Part shown: positions 1 to 7,315 of the stretch, piece by piece
How the letters are laid out: every line of letters starts with the position of its first letter
Position numbering within the stretch: position 1 is the first letter of the stretch
The notes under the pieces: generated by a model
Databases searched by the model: none
The model's input: the letters and a program-made list of their open reading frames with translations, nothing else
Told to the model about the DNA's origin: nothing
Position numbers and translations under genes: made by a program
Source of the DNA: an uncultured Oscillospiraceae bacterium
GTDB lineage: Bacteria > Bacillota > Clostridia > Oscillospirales > Acutalibacteraceae
DNA length: 14,377 nucleotides
NCBI GenBank assembly: GCA_900547275.1
Contig: URGA01000050.1
Span: 1 to 14,377 of the forward strand
Direction: 5' to 3'

Positions 1-2
1 GA

Positions 3-2528
3 GGCGGCGCACCGAAAGAGGCTTCGGTGGCATTTGTTGAAAGTGAGATAGAGAAAAACGCCAACAGCGATATTGAGGTACTGGCTTCATCAGCAGACCA
101 AATTTACCATGATATTGACGAAGGCTTTACTGACGAACAGAAAGCAAAACTGCCCCGCTGGGAAACAGAACTTGTTATGCAGAACCACGGCGTAGGCGGC
201 TATACCTCCCGCGCTATAGGAAAACGCTGGAACAAACGATGTGAAGAATTAGCAGACATGGCTGAGAGAGCAGGCGTTATCGCCGATTATCTGGGAACGG
301 CTGAATATAACAAAACTGCTCTTACCCGCAACTGGAAGCCCTTTATCGCCCATCAGTTCCACGACGATTTGCCGGGTACTTCCGTTCAGCGCGCTTACCG
401 CCGCAGCTGGAACGATTACGCAATGTCTATGAACGGCTTTGCTTCTGAACTTGAAGCTTCCTCCGCTTCTGTAGGCAGTCTTTTGAAGACGGATTTCTGC
501 ACAGGTATACCTGTTGTGGTTTCAAATTCCATTGAGCACCGCCGCTCCGGCGCAGTAACGCTTCACCTGAAAGATGTAAAACTGCCGTATGTCAGAGTTT
601 ATGACCAGAAAGGCAGAGAGGTCAAAAGCCAGGTGAATTATGTTAAAGACGGCATTACAGAGGTTGTATTTATCGCAGATGTTCCGTCTCTCGGTTTCAG
701 AGTTTACGACGTTCGTCCGTCTGATACTCCCTGTATGCTGAAAGGCAATGTTTCAATAAGCTCCGAAAACGTTATGGAAAACCAAAAGTACATTGTTCGT
801 CTTAATAAAAAGGGCAATATCTCTTCGATAGTTGACAAGAATATGAACGAGCAGGAACTTTTGGCGGAACCGATAAGTCTCGGTCTCTTTAAGTACAAAG
901 GCTCGAGAGCATGGCCTGCATGGGAAATGAATTTCAAGGAAGCAAACAAGGACCCTGACCGTATTCCCAATATCGTTACAATTACGGTTGAGGAAACAGG
1001 ACCTGCACGAGTTGCTTTCCGCGTTGAACAGAAAGATAAAAAGTCGAATTTTGTCAGCATTATAGCGCTGACTGACGGCTCTGAATATGTTGAAGTTTAT
1101 TCTGAGATAGAGTGGCGCTCTCTGCGCACAATGGCAAAGAATAAGTTTGCTTTTAAGTGCTCAAATGAAAAAGCCACTTTTGATCTAGGTCTCGGCGCTA
1201 TTCAGCGTGAAAACATGAACGAAAAGCTTTTTGAAGTTCCTGCTCAGAAATGGGCTGATATTACAGATAGTGACGAAAAATGGGGCGTTTCTGTTTTCAG
1301 CGAATGCAAGAACGGATGGGATAAATACAAGGATAATACGCTTCGTATGACCGTTGTTCACACTCCGAAGGGCAACTACCGCATTGATTCAATGCAGTCA
1401 ATGATGGACCTTGGTCTTAACCGTTACTCATATGCCGTTTATTCCCACAAGGGAAAAGTCGGCGCAGATACCCAGCTTCAGGCGAGATTTTTCACTCAGC
1501 CTATGACGGGATACGTTGAAACGAAGCATCAGGGCGTTCTTGGCAGCGAGTATTCCTTCGGTGGAGTTTCAGACAAGGCTGTAATTATGCGCGCCTGCAA
1601 AAAAGCGGAGGACAGCGACGAAATTGTAGTACGCCTTAACGAGGGTGCAAACAGCAGTGTTGAGCGCTTTGAACTTACTTTGGGAGAAGGAATTGAATCT
1701 GCCAGAGAAATTTATGCATCTGAGGAGCCGAAAGGCGAGGCTTGCGTAGAAAACGGCAAACTTGTAACTTCTTTCAAACCTTATGAAATTAAGTCTTTTG
1801 CGCTTAAACTTAAACCGTCAGCCGTTCTCGGCAAAAAGACTGTAAGCAGACCTGTTTCTCTTCCTGCTGACTGTAAAATTATTACTGCTCAGGGCGAAAA
1901 CAGCAGTATGCCCTATAATATTCCCAAAGAAATCATAAAAGACAGTGCTGACGCGGCAGGCCTTCATTTTGATATCAAGCGTGATGGCGAAAACGCTCTT
2001 ATCTGCGCCGGACAGACAATAAGACTTTCTTCAGACGCTGAACAGTTAGCGCTTCTTATTGCTTCCGACAGCGATAAGGAACTGGAATTCCTTGTGGATG
2101 ACGATTCTGTTGTAAAACAGGTATTCAGCATGACAGAACGTTTTGCCGGATGGGATCTTTATGACTTCGGAGAAACGGCATATATCAAAAAAGCAAAACT
2201 CGGCTATGAAGCCACCCATTCCCATGACGAAGCCGGCAAGGATATTTATGCTAAGGGACTATATTTCTATATTCTTACTCTTGATGTCAAGGGCAAAAAG
2301 ACAGTTATGCTTCCGGTGGATGAACAGACAGTGGTGCTTTCGGCTTCAGAAGTTATCAATCCGCACGGAACGCTGGCAACTCCGGTTTATGACGAAGTGG
2401 AAAAACGTCCCTTTACATATTCAATGAATTTCGGCGAAAAAATGTCATATATCTGGGGCAGAATGATCTGGAATATGCGTGATCTGGAAGGCTACTTTAA
2501 ATGTATCAATAAAGGCAAACATGAATAA
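3..2528 (+). CDS. GH38 alpha-mannosidase, 5'-truncated by window edge
   Basis: This encodes the middle and C-terminal part of a glycoside hydrolase family 38 alpha-mannosidase, which removes alpha-linked mannose from glycans using a metal-dependent retaining mechanism. The frame is open to the first bases of the window, so the GTG at 27 is not the true start. The N-terminal catalytic part, including the Asp nucleophile, lies upstream. About 841 residues are visible. The family signature appears as HQFHDDLPGTS (bases 351-383); in GH38 the His-Asp of this motif includes a zinc ligand. Upstream, an HGVGGYTS stretch matches the usual H-x-G-x-Y-T-S substrate-site motif of the three-helix middle domain. 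The remainder, from about base 500, is the long beta-sandwich region typical of the family. The stop codon overlaps one possible start of the fucosidase gene downstream, which indicates an operon and probably joint glycan breakdown. Whether it is secreted cannot be judged because the N-terminus is missing. Confidence 0.9.
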   Translation, partial: GGAPKEASVAFVESEIEKNANSDIEVLASSADQIYHDIDEGFTDEQKAKLPRWETELVMQNHGVGGYTSRAIGKRWNKRCEELADMAERAGVIADYLGTAEYNKTALTRNWKPFIAHQFHDDLPGTSVQRAYRRSWNDYAMSMNGFASELEASSASVGSLLKTDFCTGIPVVVSNSIEHRRSGAVTLHLKDVKLPYVRVYDQKGREVKSQVNYVKDGITEVVFIADVPSLGFRVYDVRPSDTPCMLKGNVSISSENVMENQKYIVRLNKKGNISSIVDKNMNEQELLAEPISLGLFKYKGSRAWPAWEMNFKEANKDPDRIPNIVTITVEETGPARVAFRVEQKDKKSNFVSIIALTDGSEYVEVYSEIEWRSLRTMAKNKFAFKCSNEKATFDLGLGAIQRENMNEKLFEVPAQKWADITDSDEKWGVSVFSECKNGWDKYKDNTLRMTVVHTPKGNYRIDSMQSMMDLGLNRYSYAVYSHKGKVGADTQLQARFFTQPMTGYVETKHQGVLGSEYSFGGVSDKAVIMRACKKAEDSDEIVVRLNEGANSSVERFELTLGEGIESAREIYASEEPKGEACVENGKLVTSFKPYEIKSFALKLKPSAVLGKKTVSRPVSLPADCKIITAQGENSSMPYNIPKEIIKDSADAAGLHFDIKRDGENALICAGQTIRLSSDAEQLALLIASDSDKELEFLVDDDSVVKQVFSMTERFAGWDLYDFGETAYIKKAKLGYEATHSHDEAGKDIYAKGLYFYILTLDVKGKKTVMLPVDEQTVVLSASEVINPHGTLATPVYDEVEKRPFTYSMNFGEKMSYIWGRMIWNMRDLEGYFKCINKGKHE

Positions 2529-2544
2529 CAGCGGGGTGTGCTTT

Positions 2545-3927
2545 ATGAATAACGATTTATTTTCTTCAAACTGGACAACAGATAACGGGGGATATCCCTT
2601 AAATGACGCTAATGTTCAGCGTTATATTTCGGTTCTTCCGTCAAAAAATCAGCTTCGGCTTGCAAAACATCCTTTTTATTGCTTTGTTCATTTCGGAATG
2701 AATACCGCCACCGCAAGAGAATGGGGAAGCGGCCGCGAAACGCCGTCTGACTTTACAATAAAGAGCATTGATGCGAGACAGTGGGCGAAAACGATAAAAT
2801 CAGCTGGAGCAACAGGTCTTATACTTACCTGCAAGCACCACGACGGCTTTTGTCTCTGGCCAAGCAAATACACTGATTTCTGCGTAAAAAACAGTTCCTA
2901 TGACGGCGATATCGTTAAAGAAGTGTCTGACGCCTGCCGTGAAGAGGGGCTTGACTTCGGCGTTTATCTCTCTCCCTGGGATATGCACGAAAGCACTTAC
3001 GGTAAACCTGAATACAACGACTATTTCTGTAATCAGCTTACCGAACTTCTTACAAATTACGGAAAAATATTTGAAGTTTGGTTTGACGGTGCAAAGGGTG
3101 CCAATGCTGTTGATTTTGAATACGACTGGCAGAGATATTACGATCTTATACGCCGCTTGCAGTCCGACGCGCTGATCTCAATCTGCGGTCCTGACGTCCG
3201 CTGGGTAGGCAATGAGGGTGGCAAAACGAGAGAAAGCGAGTTTTCCGTAGTTCCTGCTGAACTGGCAGACGCAGAGAAGACCCACGAAAAAAGCCAGCAC
3301 GGCGAAGGCGAAGCTGGTAAACTTAAAAAGCAAAGCACAGATGAGGATCTCGGCAGCAGAGCCGTTCTTGAAAAATGCGACAACCTTATTTGGTATCCCG
3401 CCGAGGTGGATGTTTCTATTCGAAGAGGCTGGTTTTGGAGCAAGGACGAAAATATTACGGTTAAAAGCGGTAAAAGGCTTTTTAACCTTTATCTTAATTC
3501 AGTTGGAAAGAACTGCACTCTTTTGCTGAATGTTCCGCCTACTGCTGAAGGAGTTATTCATAAGCGAGACGTCAAGGCGCTGGAGGAGATGGGCAGAATG
3601 ATTAAAGATCTGACCGCGCGTCCTTTGTGCGTTGAACACCCCGGAGAACTTCAGCCGAATATGGGTTATATCGACTTTGACTTTTCCGGAGAAAAAAAGC
3701 TTTCCTGCGCCGTTATTTCCGAGGACATAAGTTTCAGCCAGCGAGTGGAAAAATTTGAACTTTGGGTCAAAAAAAGCGACGGCAACTTTAAAAAAGTTTA
3801 CGATGGCACGGTTGTCGGTTCAAAGAAGATTATTAAACTGAAAAATATCAAGTGCGTCGGTGCAAGGCTTGTAATAAAAATGAGCCGCAGTACGCCGGTG
3901 ATTTCAGAAGTTGCTTTTTACGGCTGA
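2545..3927 (+). CDS. GH29 alpha-L-fucosidase
   Basis: This encodes a glycoside hydrolase family 29 alpha-L-fucosidase of about 460 residues, a retaining enzyme that removes terminal L-fucose. With the start at 2545, the (beta/alpha)8 catalytic domain covers roughly residues 25-350. The substrate-binding CKHHDGF motif is at 96-102, and EVWFDGA at 177-183 carries the expected nucleophile Asp181. Residues about 365-460 look like a C-terminal beta-sandwich domain, perhaps of F5/8 type. No signal peptide is seen, so it probably acts in the cytoplasm on imported oligosaccharides. The start is uncertain. ATG 2545 has GGGGTG at 2533-2538, six bases upstream. ATG 2521 has AAAGG five bases upstream, would add eight residues, and overlaps the mannosidase stop. 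Either way the two glycosidases look translationally coupled. Fucose plus mannose removal suggests use of host N-glycans or mucin-type glycans, which is inference. The acid/base residue varies in GH29 and I cannot assign it. Confidence 0.93.
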   Translation: MNNDLFSSNWTTDNGGYPLNDANVQRYISVLPSKNQLRLAKHPFYCFVHFGMNTATAREWGSGRETPSDFTIKSIDARQWAKTIKSAGATGLILTCKHHDGFCLWPSKYTDFCVKNSSYDGDIVKEVSDACREEGLDFGVYLSPWDMHESTYGKPEYNDYFCNQLTELLTNYGKIFEVWFDGAKGANAVDFEYDWQRYYDLIRRLQSDALISICGPDVRWVGNEGGKTRESEFSVVPAELADAEKTHEKSQHGEGEAGKLKKQSTDEDLGSRAVLEKCDNLIWYPAEVDVSIRRGWFWSKDENITVKSGKRLFNLYLNSVGKNCTLLLNVPPTAEGVIHKRDVKALEEMGRMIKDLTARPLCVEHPGELQPNMGYIDFDFSGEKKLSCAVISEDISFSQRVEKFELWVKKSDGNFKKVYDGTVVGSKKIIKLKNIKCVGARLVIKMSRSTPVISEVAFYG

Positions 3928-3946
3928 TAATAGAATACAATAATAG

Positions 3947-3979
3947 AAAACCTCCCGGTGCATTTGCACGGGAGGTTTT
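3947..3979. terminator. Bidirectional intrinsic terminator between GH29 and MFS-CBS gene
   Basis: The A/T-flanked arm AAAACCTCCC(G)GTGC at 3947-3961 pairs with GCACGGGAGGTTTT at 3966-3979, leaving one bulged G and a four-base loop. T-rich sequence follows on the + strand and A-runs precede it, so it can end both the fucosidase transcript and the convergent transporter transcript. Confidence 0.88.
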
Positions 3980-3988
3980 GTTTGTTAT

Positions 3989-4396
3989 TTATTTGCTTAT
4001 TGCTTTCGCTGTTTCGGTTTGCTCGAGATATCGTTTTGTAAGATACCGCGTTACTGCGGAGCGGGAAATAATACCCACAACCTTTTTGTTGTCGTCAACA
4101 ACGGAAACTTTTTTTACGCCTGCTTCGCTTAGCAGTTGGCAGGCATCCTCAATGGAGGCGTTAACTGAAATCGTTATGGGCTTTTTCTTTGAGATCTCAC
4201 GTACTTTAAGATCCATTACGGAACTGATTTTTTGCTCAAATTCTTCGTCAGGGTTGCGGACATAATCCATGAACATCAGCGTGCTGTCTATGGCGGCGGG
4301 GGAGCTCTCGTCTTCACGCATATATCTCATAATGTTGCCGTCGCTTATATATCCGACTGCAATTCCGTCTTTTGATATGATAGGTGCGCCGCTGAT
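3989..4396 (-). pseudogene. C-terminal CBS-domain portion of the frameshifted MFS-CBS gene
   Basis: This - strand segment encodes about 135 residues that continue the transporter gene in a different frame. It begins inside the first CBS domain, with ISGAPIIS followed by a DG turn and GYISDGNIMRYM (the canonical second half of a CBS motif). It then carries a complete second CBS domain: TISVNASIEDACQLL, then VKKVSVVDD, then VVGIISRSAVTRYL. The ATG at 4330 falls in the middle of the first CBS domain and has no ribosome binding site, so this is not a separate gene. CBS pairs usually bind adenosine nucleotides or S-adenosylmethionine and regulate the protein they are attached to. As the sequence stands, this part would not be made unless ribosomes shift frame near 4395-4403 or the extra base is an assembly error. 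Confidence 0.85.
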
Positions 4397-5684
4397 TATT
4401 ATTTTCCAGGAAGCATGCGATTGCGTCTCTTACTGTTGCGTCCTCCTGAATTGCGTATACCTCGTGTTCCATATATTTTGATAAATTATCGGTATGCACC
4501 GCTGTTTCTTCTTCGCTGTTTCTCAGCTTTCGGTAATACTTTTCAACATATACGGCGTAAATGATACCTCCTGCAATGTATGCAATCGCAGTCAGTGCAA
4601 ATCCGTTTGTAAGTCCGATGGATTCCTGCAGAAATCCCATAAGAAGAGAACCAATGCCGATGCTGATATCGTATGAAAGAAGGTATGTTGCGTTGGCGAC
4701 ACCTCGTTTTGGCGCAGGAGTTGTGCCAGTAACGAAAGACTGAAAAAGGGGTTGTAAAATGCCGTAACCAAGACCAAAGAAGAAGCCGGCGATAAGCATA
4801 TGGACACCGGTTGCAAGGAATACATAGCTTACCATTGTAACAACAAGAATTACAAGACTTGCGTAAACGAGAACGCGGTGTCTGCCGGCATCAATCATTT
4901 TCTGGGTAGACAATTTTGAAATAAGCATTCCGATAACCAGGCAGATATAAAAGTAAGGGATAACGGATGTCAGATTTTTCTCCTGCGCCAGTATTGAGGA
5001 ATAGGCTATTACCGCGCCGTAAGGTATCATAAGGAAAGTCATGTTTAACATGAACGGAAGCGCCGGTTTGTGTATTGTGTCTTTAAGTACAAATTTTTTG
5101 CGCTGAATTTTCGGGTATTTGATATTGCAGCATGAAACACATATAAGAGCAACAACGGAGATTGCGAAAACAGTAAGGAAAGAGGCTTTACTGTTCATAT
5201 GGTTTTGAACCTGTATTCCTACATAAGGTCCTACTGCCATGCCGATTGAAATTGTAAATGCAAATCTGCTGATGCCTTCAGTGATTTTGGCAGGGGGCAG
5301 AACATCGCCTGCAAGGGTCATTGTTGCAGAGCCGCAGACAGAATAAACGGCGCCCATATAAAGACGGATTATTATCAATACCGCAAATATGGGAAATGCG
5401 ATGAACGCAGGAAACGCCAGGCAAAACATTGCAAGAAAAATCAGGTAAACTTTGTAGCGGTTGAAATTGTCAAGCAGATATCCCGCGATTGGTCGGAATA
5501 ATATTGTCGCCACGGACATTGCCGTAAGCACAATGCCGACTTTTGAGCCTGTAATCCCGATTTCCTGACAGTACACAGGGATGATCGGTATGGAGGCATA
5601 AAACGCCGCCAATACAAGCAGGTTTGTAATGAACAGAAGAATAAATTTTCTGTTCCATATTTTTTTCGGTTTTTCTATTTGAAT
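4314..5684 (-). CDS. MFS transporter (DHA1-like exporter), frameshifted before its CBS module
   Basis: This encodes a major facilitator superfamily membrane transporter, probably a proton-driven drug or metabolite exporter. About twelve hydrophobic segments can be traced from FILLFITNLLVLAAF near the N-terminus to the segment before VEKYYRKLRN. The loop after TM2 reads RPIAGYLLDNFNRYKVYL, a variant of MFS motif A. After the last helix a linker leads into a CBS domain (MEHEVYAIQEDATVRDAIACFLENN). At 4395-4400 the frame then shifts and ends at 4314 after an unrelated tail. Removing one base restores LENN-ISGAPII and a protein of about 564 residues ending at 3989. The open frame extends up to a TTG at 5762, but that lies in the -35 box and upstream of the predicted transcript start. 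After the AAAGGAGT ribosome binding site (5688-5695) the only near-start in frame is ATT at 5684, so that start is tentative. The gene lies divergent from marR and is probably repressed by it. The substrate is unknown. Confidence 0.85.
   Translation of the reverse strand: MQIEKPKKIWNRKFILLFITNLLVLAAFYASIPIIPVYCQEIGITGSKVGIVLTAMSVATILFRPIAGYLLDNFNRYKVYLIFLAMFCLAFPAFIAFPIFAVLIIIRLYMGAVYSVCGSATMTLAGDVLPPAKITEGISRFAFTISIGMAVGPYVGIQVQNHMNSKASFLTVFAISVVALICVSCCNIKYPKIQRKKFVLKDTIHKPALPFMLNMTFLMIPYGAVIAYSSILAQEKNLTSVIPYFYICLVIGMLISKLSTQKMIDAGRHRVLVYASLVILVVTMVSYVFLATGVHMLIAGFFFGLGYGILQPLFQSFVTGTTPAPKRGVANATYLLSYDISIGIGSLLMGFLQESIGLTNGFALTAIAYIAGGIIYAVYVEKYYRKLRNSEEETAVHTDNLSKYMEHEVYAIQEDATVRDAIACFLENNNQRRTYHIKRRNCSRIYKRRQHYEIYA
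4394..4403 (-). other. Single-base frameshift site inside the first CBS domain
   Basis: On the - strand the codons run CTG GAA AAT AAT and then one surplus base before ATC AGC GGC. Skipping one base (about 4397) joins LENN directly to ISGAPIIS, which is the expected CBS sequence. The site is a short run of A and AAT repeats, where slippage, an assembly error or a real mutation is plausible. Confidence 0.8.
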
Positions 5685-5687
5685 AAA

Positions 5688-5695
5688 ACTCCTTT
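5688..5695 (-). promoter_or_regulatory. Ribosome binding site of the MFS gene without a canonical start codon
   Basis: On the - strand AAAGGAGT is a strong Shine-Dalgarno sequence. The next in-frame codons are TTT, ATT (5684-5682), CAA and ATA. No in-frame ATG, GTG or TTG lies at a usable distance, so the start is either a rare ATT or has been lost by mutation or sequencing error. Confidence 0.65.
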
Positions 5696-5705
5696 GTATA
5701 ACGTA

Positions 5706-5733
5706 AAAACTGGTAGCAACTGCCACCAGTTTT
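5706..5733. promoter_or_regulatory. Putative MarR operator 1 (over the MFS transcription start)
   Basis: This is a 28-bp imperfect palindrome centred at 5719.5 whose core is TGGTAGCAACTGCCACCA (5711-5728). The outer arms AAAACTGGT and ACCAGTTTT are perfectly complementary. It lies immediately downstream of the MFS -10 box, where a bound repressor would block transcription. A related 18-mer occurs at 5767-5784. That MarR binds here is inference from the position and the repetition. Confidence 0.7.
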
Positions 5734-5762
5734 AATATATCACAAATTCCGTATTTCGTCAA
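5734..5762 (-). promoter_or_regulatory. Predicted sigma-A promoter of the MFS-CBS gene
   Basis: On the - strand, TTGACG (5762-5757) and TATATT (5739-5734) are separated by exactly 17 bases, an almost ideal vegetative promoter. Transcription would start near 5727, inside operator 1, giving a leader of about 43 bases before the ATT at 5684. Confidence 0.75.
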
Positions 5763-5766
5763 TAGT

Positions 5767-5784
5767 TGGTTGCAAATGCCATCA
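5767..5784. promoter_or_regulatory. Putative MarR operator 2 (over the marR -35 box)
   Basis: TGGTTGCAAATGCCATCA matches the core of operator 1 at 14 of 18 positions and is itself partly palindromic about 5775.5. It covers the -35 element of the marR promoter, which suggests autorepression. The two operator centres are 56 bp apart. Confidence 0.62.
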
Positions 5785-5798
5785 TTTCGGGGTATAAT
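5770..5798 (+). promoter_or_regulatory. Predicted sigma-A promoter of the marR-family gene
   Basis: TTGCAA (5770-5775) and TATAAT (5793-5798) are separated by 17 bases. The predicted start near 5805 leaves a short leader that contains AGGAGG (5814-5819), eight bases before the ATG. The -35 box lies within operator 2. Confidence 0.78.
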
Positions 5799-5827
5799 GG
5801 TAACATAATAATCAGGAGGCTCTCGCT

Positions 5828-6262
5828 ATGCCAAATATTACGTACAGTCCTTTTAAATCAATCTCAATTCTGTACAGGAAATCACATATCTGGCTGAACA
5901 ACGGCTGCGCCCAGTATGACCTGACTGCGGCCCAGGCGGCAATAATTCTTATTGTCTGCGATTTCGGAGTGCTGACACAGGACGATATAACTAAGCGCCT
6001 GAGACTTGATAAAAGCGTAATCGCCAAGACGGTTACGAAACTTGAGGAAAGGGGCTTTATGGTTCGTACAACAAACGCAAAAGATAAACGCACCTACGAC
6101 ATCCGTCCCACGGAGAAGGCACGGGAAGTATATCCGTTTGTTAAGGAACAGATAGACCTGTCTTTCCAGCGCATGACCCAGAATATGACCGAAAAAGAGC
6201 GTGCCGAATTCAAACGGCTGCTCATGATGGCGGCAGAAGCGACCATTGACTTGGACGATTAG
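5828..6262 (+). CDS. MarR-family transcriptional regulator
   Basis: This encodes a 144-residue winged-helix DNA-binding protein of the MarR family, which acts as a dimer and often represses an adjacent exporter gene until a ligand binds. Size and layout fit the family. An N-terminal dimerisation helix is followed by the helix-turn-helix region TQDDITKRLRLDKSVIAKTVTKLEERGF (about residues 50-77). Next comes the wing, RTTNAKDKRTYDIRPTEKA (about 80-98), with the D-x-R typical of MarR wings, and then a C-terminal helix. The ATG at 5828 is supported by AGGAGG at 5814-5819. It is divergent from the MFS-CBS gene, and both promoters overlap similar operator-like sequences. I infer that it controls both itself and the transporter. 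The ligand cannot be predicted. Confidence 0.93.
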   Translation: MPNITYSPFKSISILYRKSHIWLNNGCAQYDLTAAQAAIILIVCDFGVLTQDDITKRLRLDKSVIAKTVTKLEERGFMVRTTNAKDKRTYDIRPTEKAREVYPFVKEQIDLSFQRMTQNMTEKERAEFKRLLMMAAEATIDLDD

Positions 6263-6295
6263 CATCTTATTGAAACTATTTTTGTATAATAAAAC

Positions 6296-6326
6296 CCCCT
6301 CTCAGTGCTTAAAACGCCGAGAGGGG
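6296..6326. terminator. Bidirectional terminator between marR and the radical SAM gene
   Basis: CCCCTCTC at 6296-6303 pairs with GAGAGGGG at 6319-6326, and the stem can extend inward with a mismatch and G-U pairs. On the - strand the stem is followed by GTTTTATTAT, a good terminator tail for the convergent radical SAM operon. The + strand tail is less T-rich. The rest of 6327-6430 shows no gene. Confidence 0.75.
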
Positions 6327-6430
6327 ATTTCTATATTTATTGGGCAAAAAAGCGGCAATGCAGTTTAATAAAATTTGTTTAAAAAAATTACGTACGGGGC
6401 TTTATTTCTTTCGTTCGTTGGTGTATTATA

Positions 6431-7315
6431 TTATTTAATACAGGCAAACTGTTTTTGAATGGTGTTAAGAACGTTTTTCTTGTTTGCCGACCACATCGGA
6501 GCGATAAGGTCTTTCTTGGCTCCGTCACCAGTAAGTCGGTGGATAACGACGTTTTGCGGTATTACCTCAAGACAGGCGTCAAGAATATCGATATATTCGT
6601 CAAGGTTCAATGTGCTGAACTTGCCTGCAAGATAGTCTTTTGCCAGGTCAGTGCCTTTCAGAACGTGGAGCAACTGAAGCTTGATACCGTCGGTACCGCT
6701 GTCAACAACGTATTTTACAGTTTTGACCATATCTTCCTTGCTTTCGCCGGGGAGACCGAGGATAACGTGGACGACTTTGTTTACACCGATTTTTGTCAGT
6801 TTTTCCATTGCATCGTCATATACTTCAAGAGGATACCCTCTGCGTATATATTCGGCGCTTTTCGGATGGATTGTCTGCAGCCCCAGTTCAACAAAAACAG
6901 GTTTGATTTTGTTCATTTCTTCCAGCAGAGAGCAGACATCGTCGGGCAGACAGTCGGGTCTTGTGGCAACTGAAAGAGCTGCCACTTCAGGATCGCTTAC
7001 AGCTTCCGAATAAAGTTTTCTCAACTTTTCAACAGGAGCGTAGGTTCCGGTGAAAGACTGAAAATAGGCTATGTATTTCCCGCCGTGTACTTTCTTTTTT
7101 ATTCGTTCTTTGCCAAGCATGAGCTGTTCTTTTATAGGAAGTTCGGGGCTTTCGGCGAAGTCGCCGCTTCCGCCTGCCGAGCAGAAGATGCAGCCTCCGG
7201 TGCCGATTGTACCGTCTCGGTTAGGGCAGGTAAAGCCTCCTGAAAGAGCAACTTTGTAAACTTTGCATCCGAACGTGTCCTGAAGATATTTATTAAGGCT
7301 GTAATACGTTCTCAT
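6431..7315 (-). CDS. Radical SAM protein, TIGR01212/YhcC (YtqA) family
   Basis: This encodes a 294-residue radical S-adenosylmethionine protein of the group known as TIGR01212 (YhcC in Escherichia coli, YtqA in Bacillus subtilis), whose substrate is not well established. The [4Fe-4S] ligands appear as Cys30, Cys42 and Cys45 in FTCPNRDGTIGTGGCIFCS. This is the long CX11CX2C spacing of this family rather than the common CX3CX2C. ELGLQTIHPKSAEYIRRGY and HVILGLPGESKEDM match the Elp3-like radical SAM barrel. The length fits the family. Its ATG overlaps the stop of the upstream phosphatase gene as ATGA, so translation is probably coupled. No independent promoter is visible. I am sure of the family; the reaction (possibly RNA modification) is unknown. 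Confidence 0.92.
   Translation of the reverse strand: MRTYYSLNKYLQDTFGCKVYKVALSGGFTCPNRDGTIGTGGCIFCSAGGSGDFAESPELPIKEQLMLGKERIKKKVHGGKYIAYFQSFTGTYAPVEKLRKLYSEAVSDPEVAALSVATRPDCLPDDVCSLLEEMNKIKPVFVELGLQTIHPKSAEYIRRGYPLEVYDDAMEKLTKIGVNKVVHVILGLPGESKEDMVKTVKYVVDSGTDGIKLQLLHVLKGTDLAKDYLAGKFSTLNLDEYIDILDACLEVIPQNVVIHRLTGDGAKKDLIAPMWSANKKNVLNTIQKQFACIK

Noticed and set aside
3989..4330. A separate 113-residue CBS-domain gene starting at ATG 4330
   Set aside because: The ATG lies in the middle of the first CBS domain, has no ribosome binding site, and the sequence upstream in the same frame continues the domain. It is the broken end of the transporter gene.
5470..5658. Small - strand open frame starting at ATG 5658 after the MFS ribosome binding site
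   Set aside because: It overlaps the first transmembrane helices of the MFS gene in another frame, and its product is not hydrophobic in a transporter-like way. The ATG is also about 30 bases from the ribosome binding site.
5685..5762. N-terminal extension of the MFS open frame up to a TTG at 5762
   Set aside because: The TTG is the -35 box of the predicted promoter and the extension crosses the operator and the transcript start. It also lies upstream of the clear ribosome binding site, so it is unlikely to be translated.
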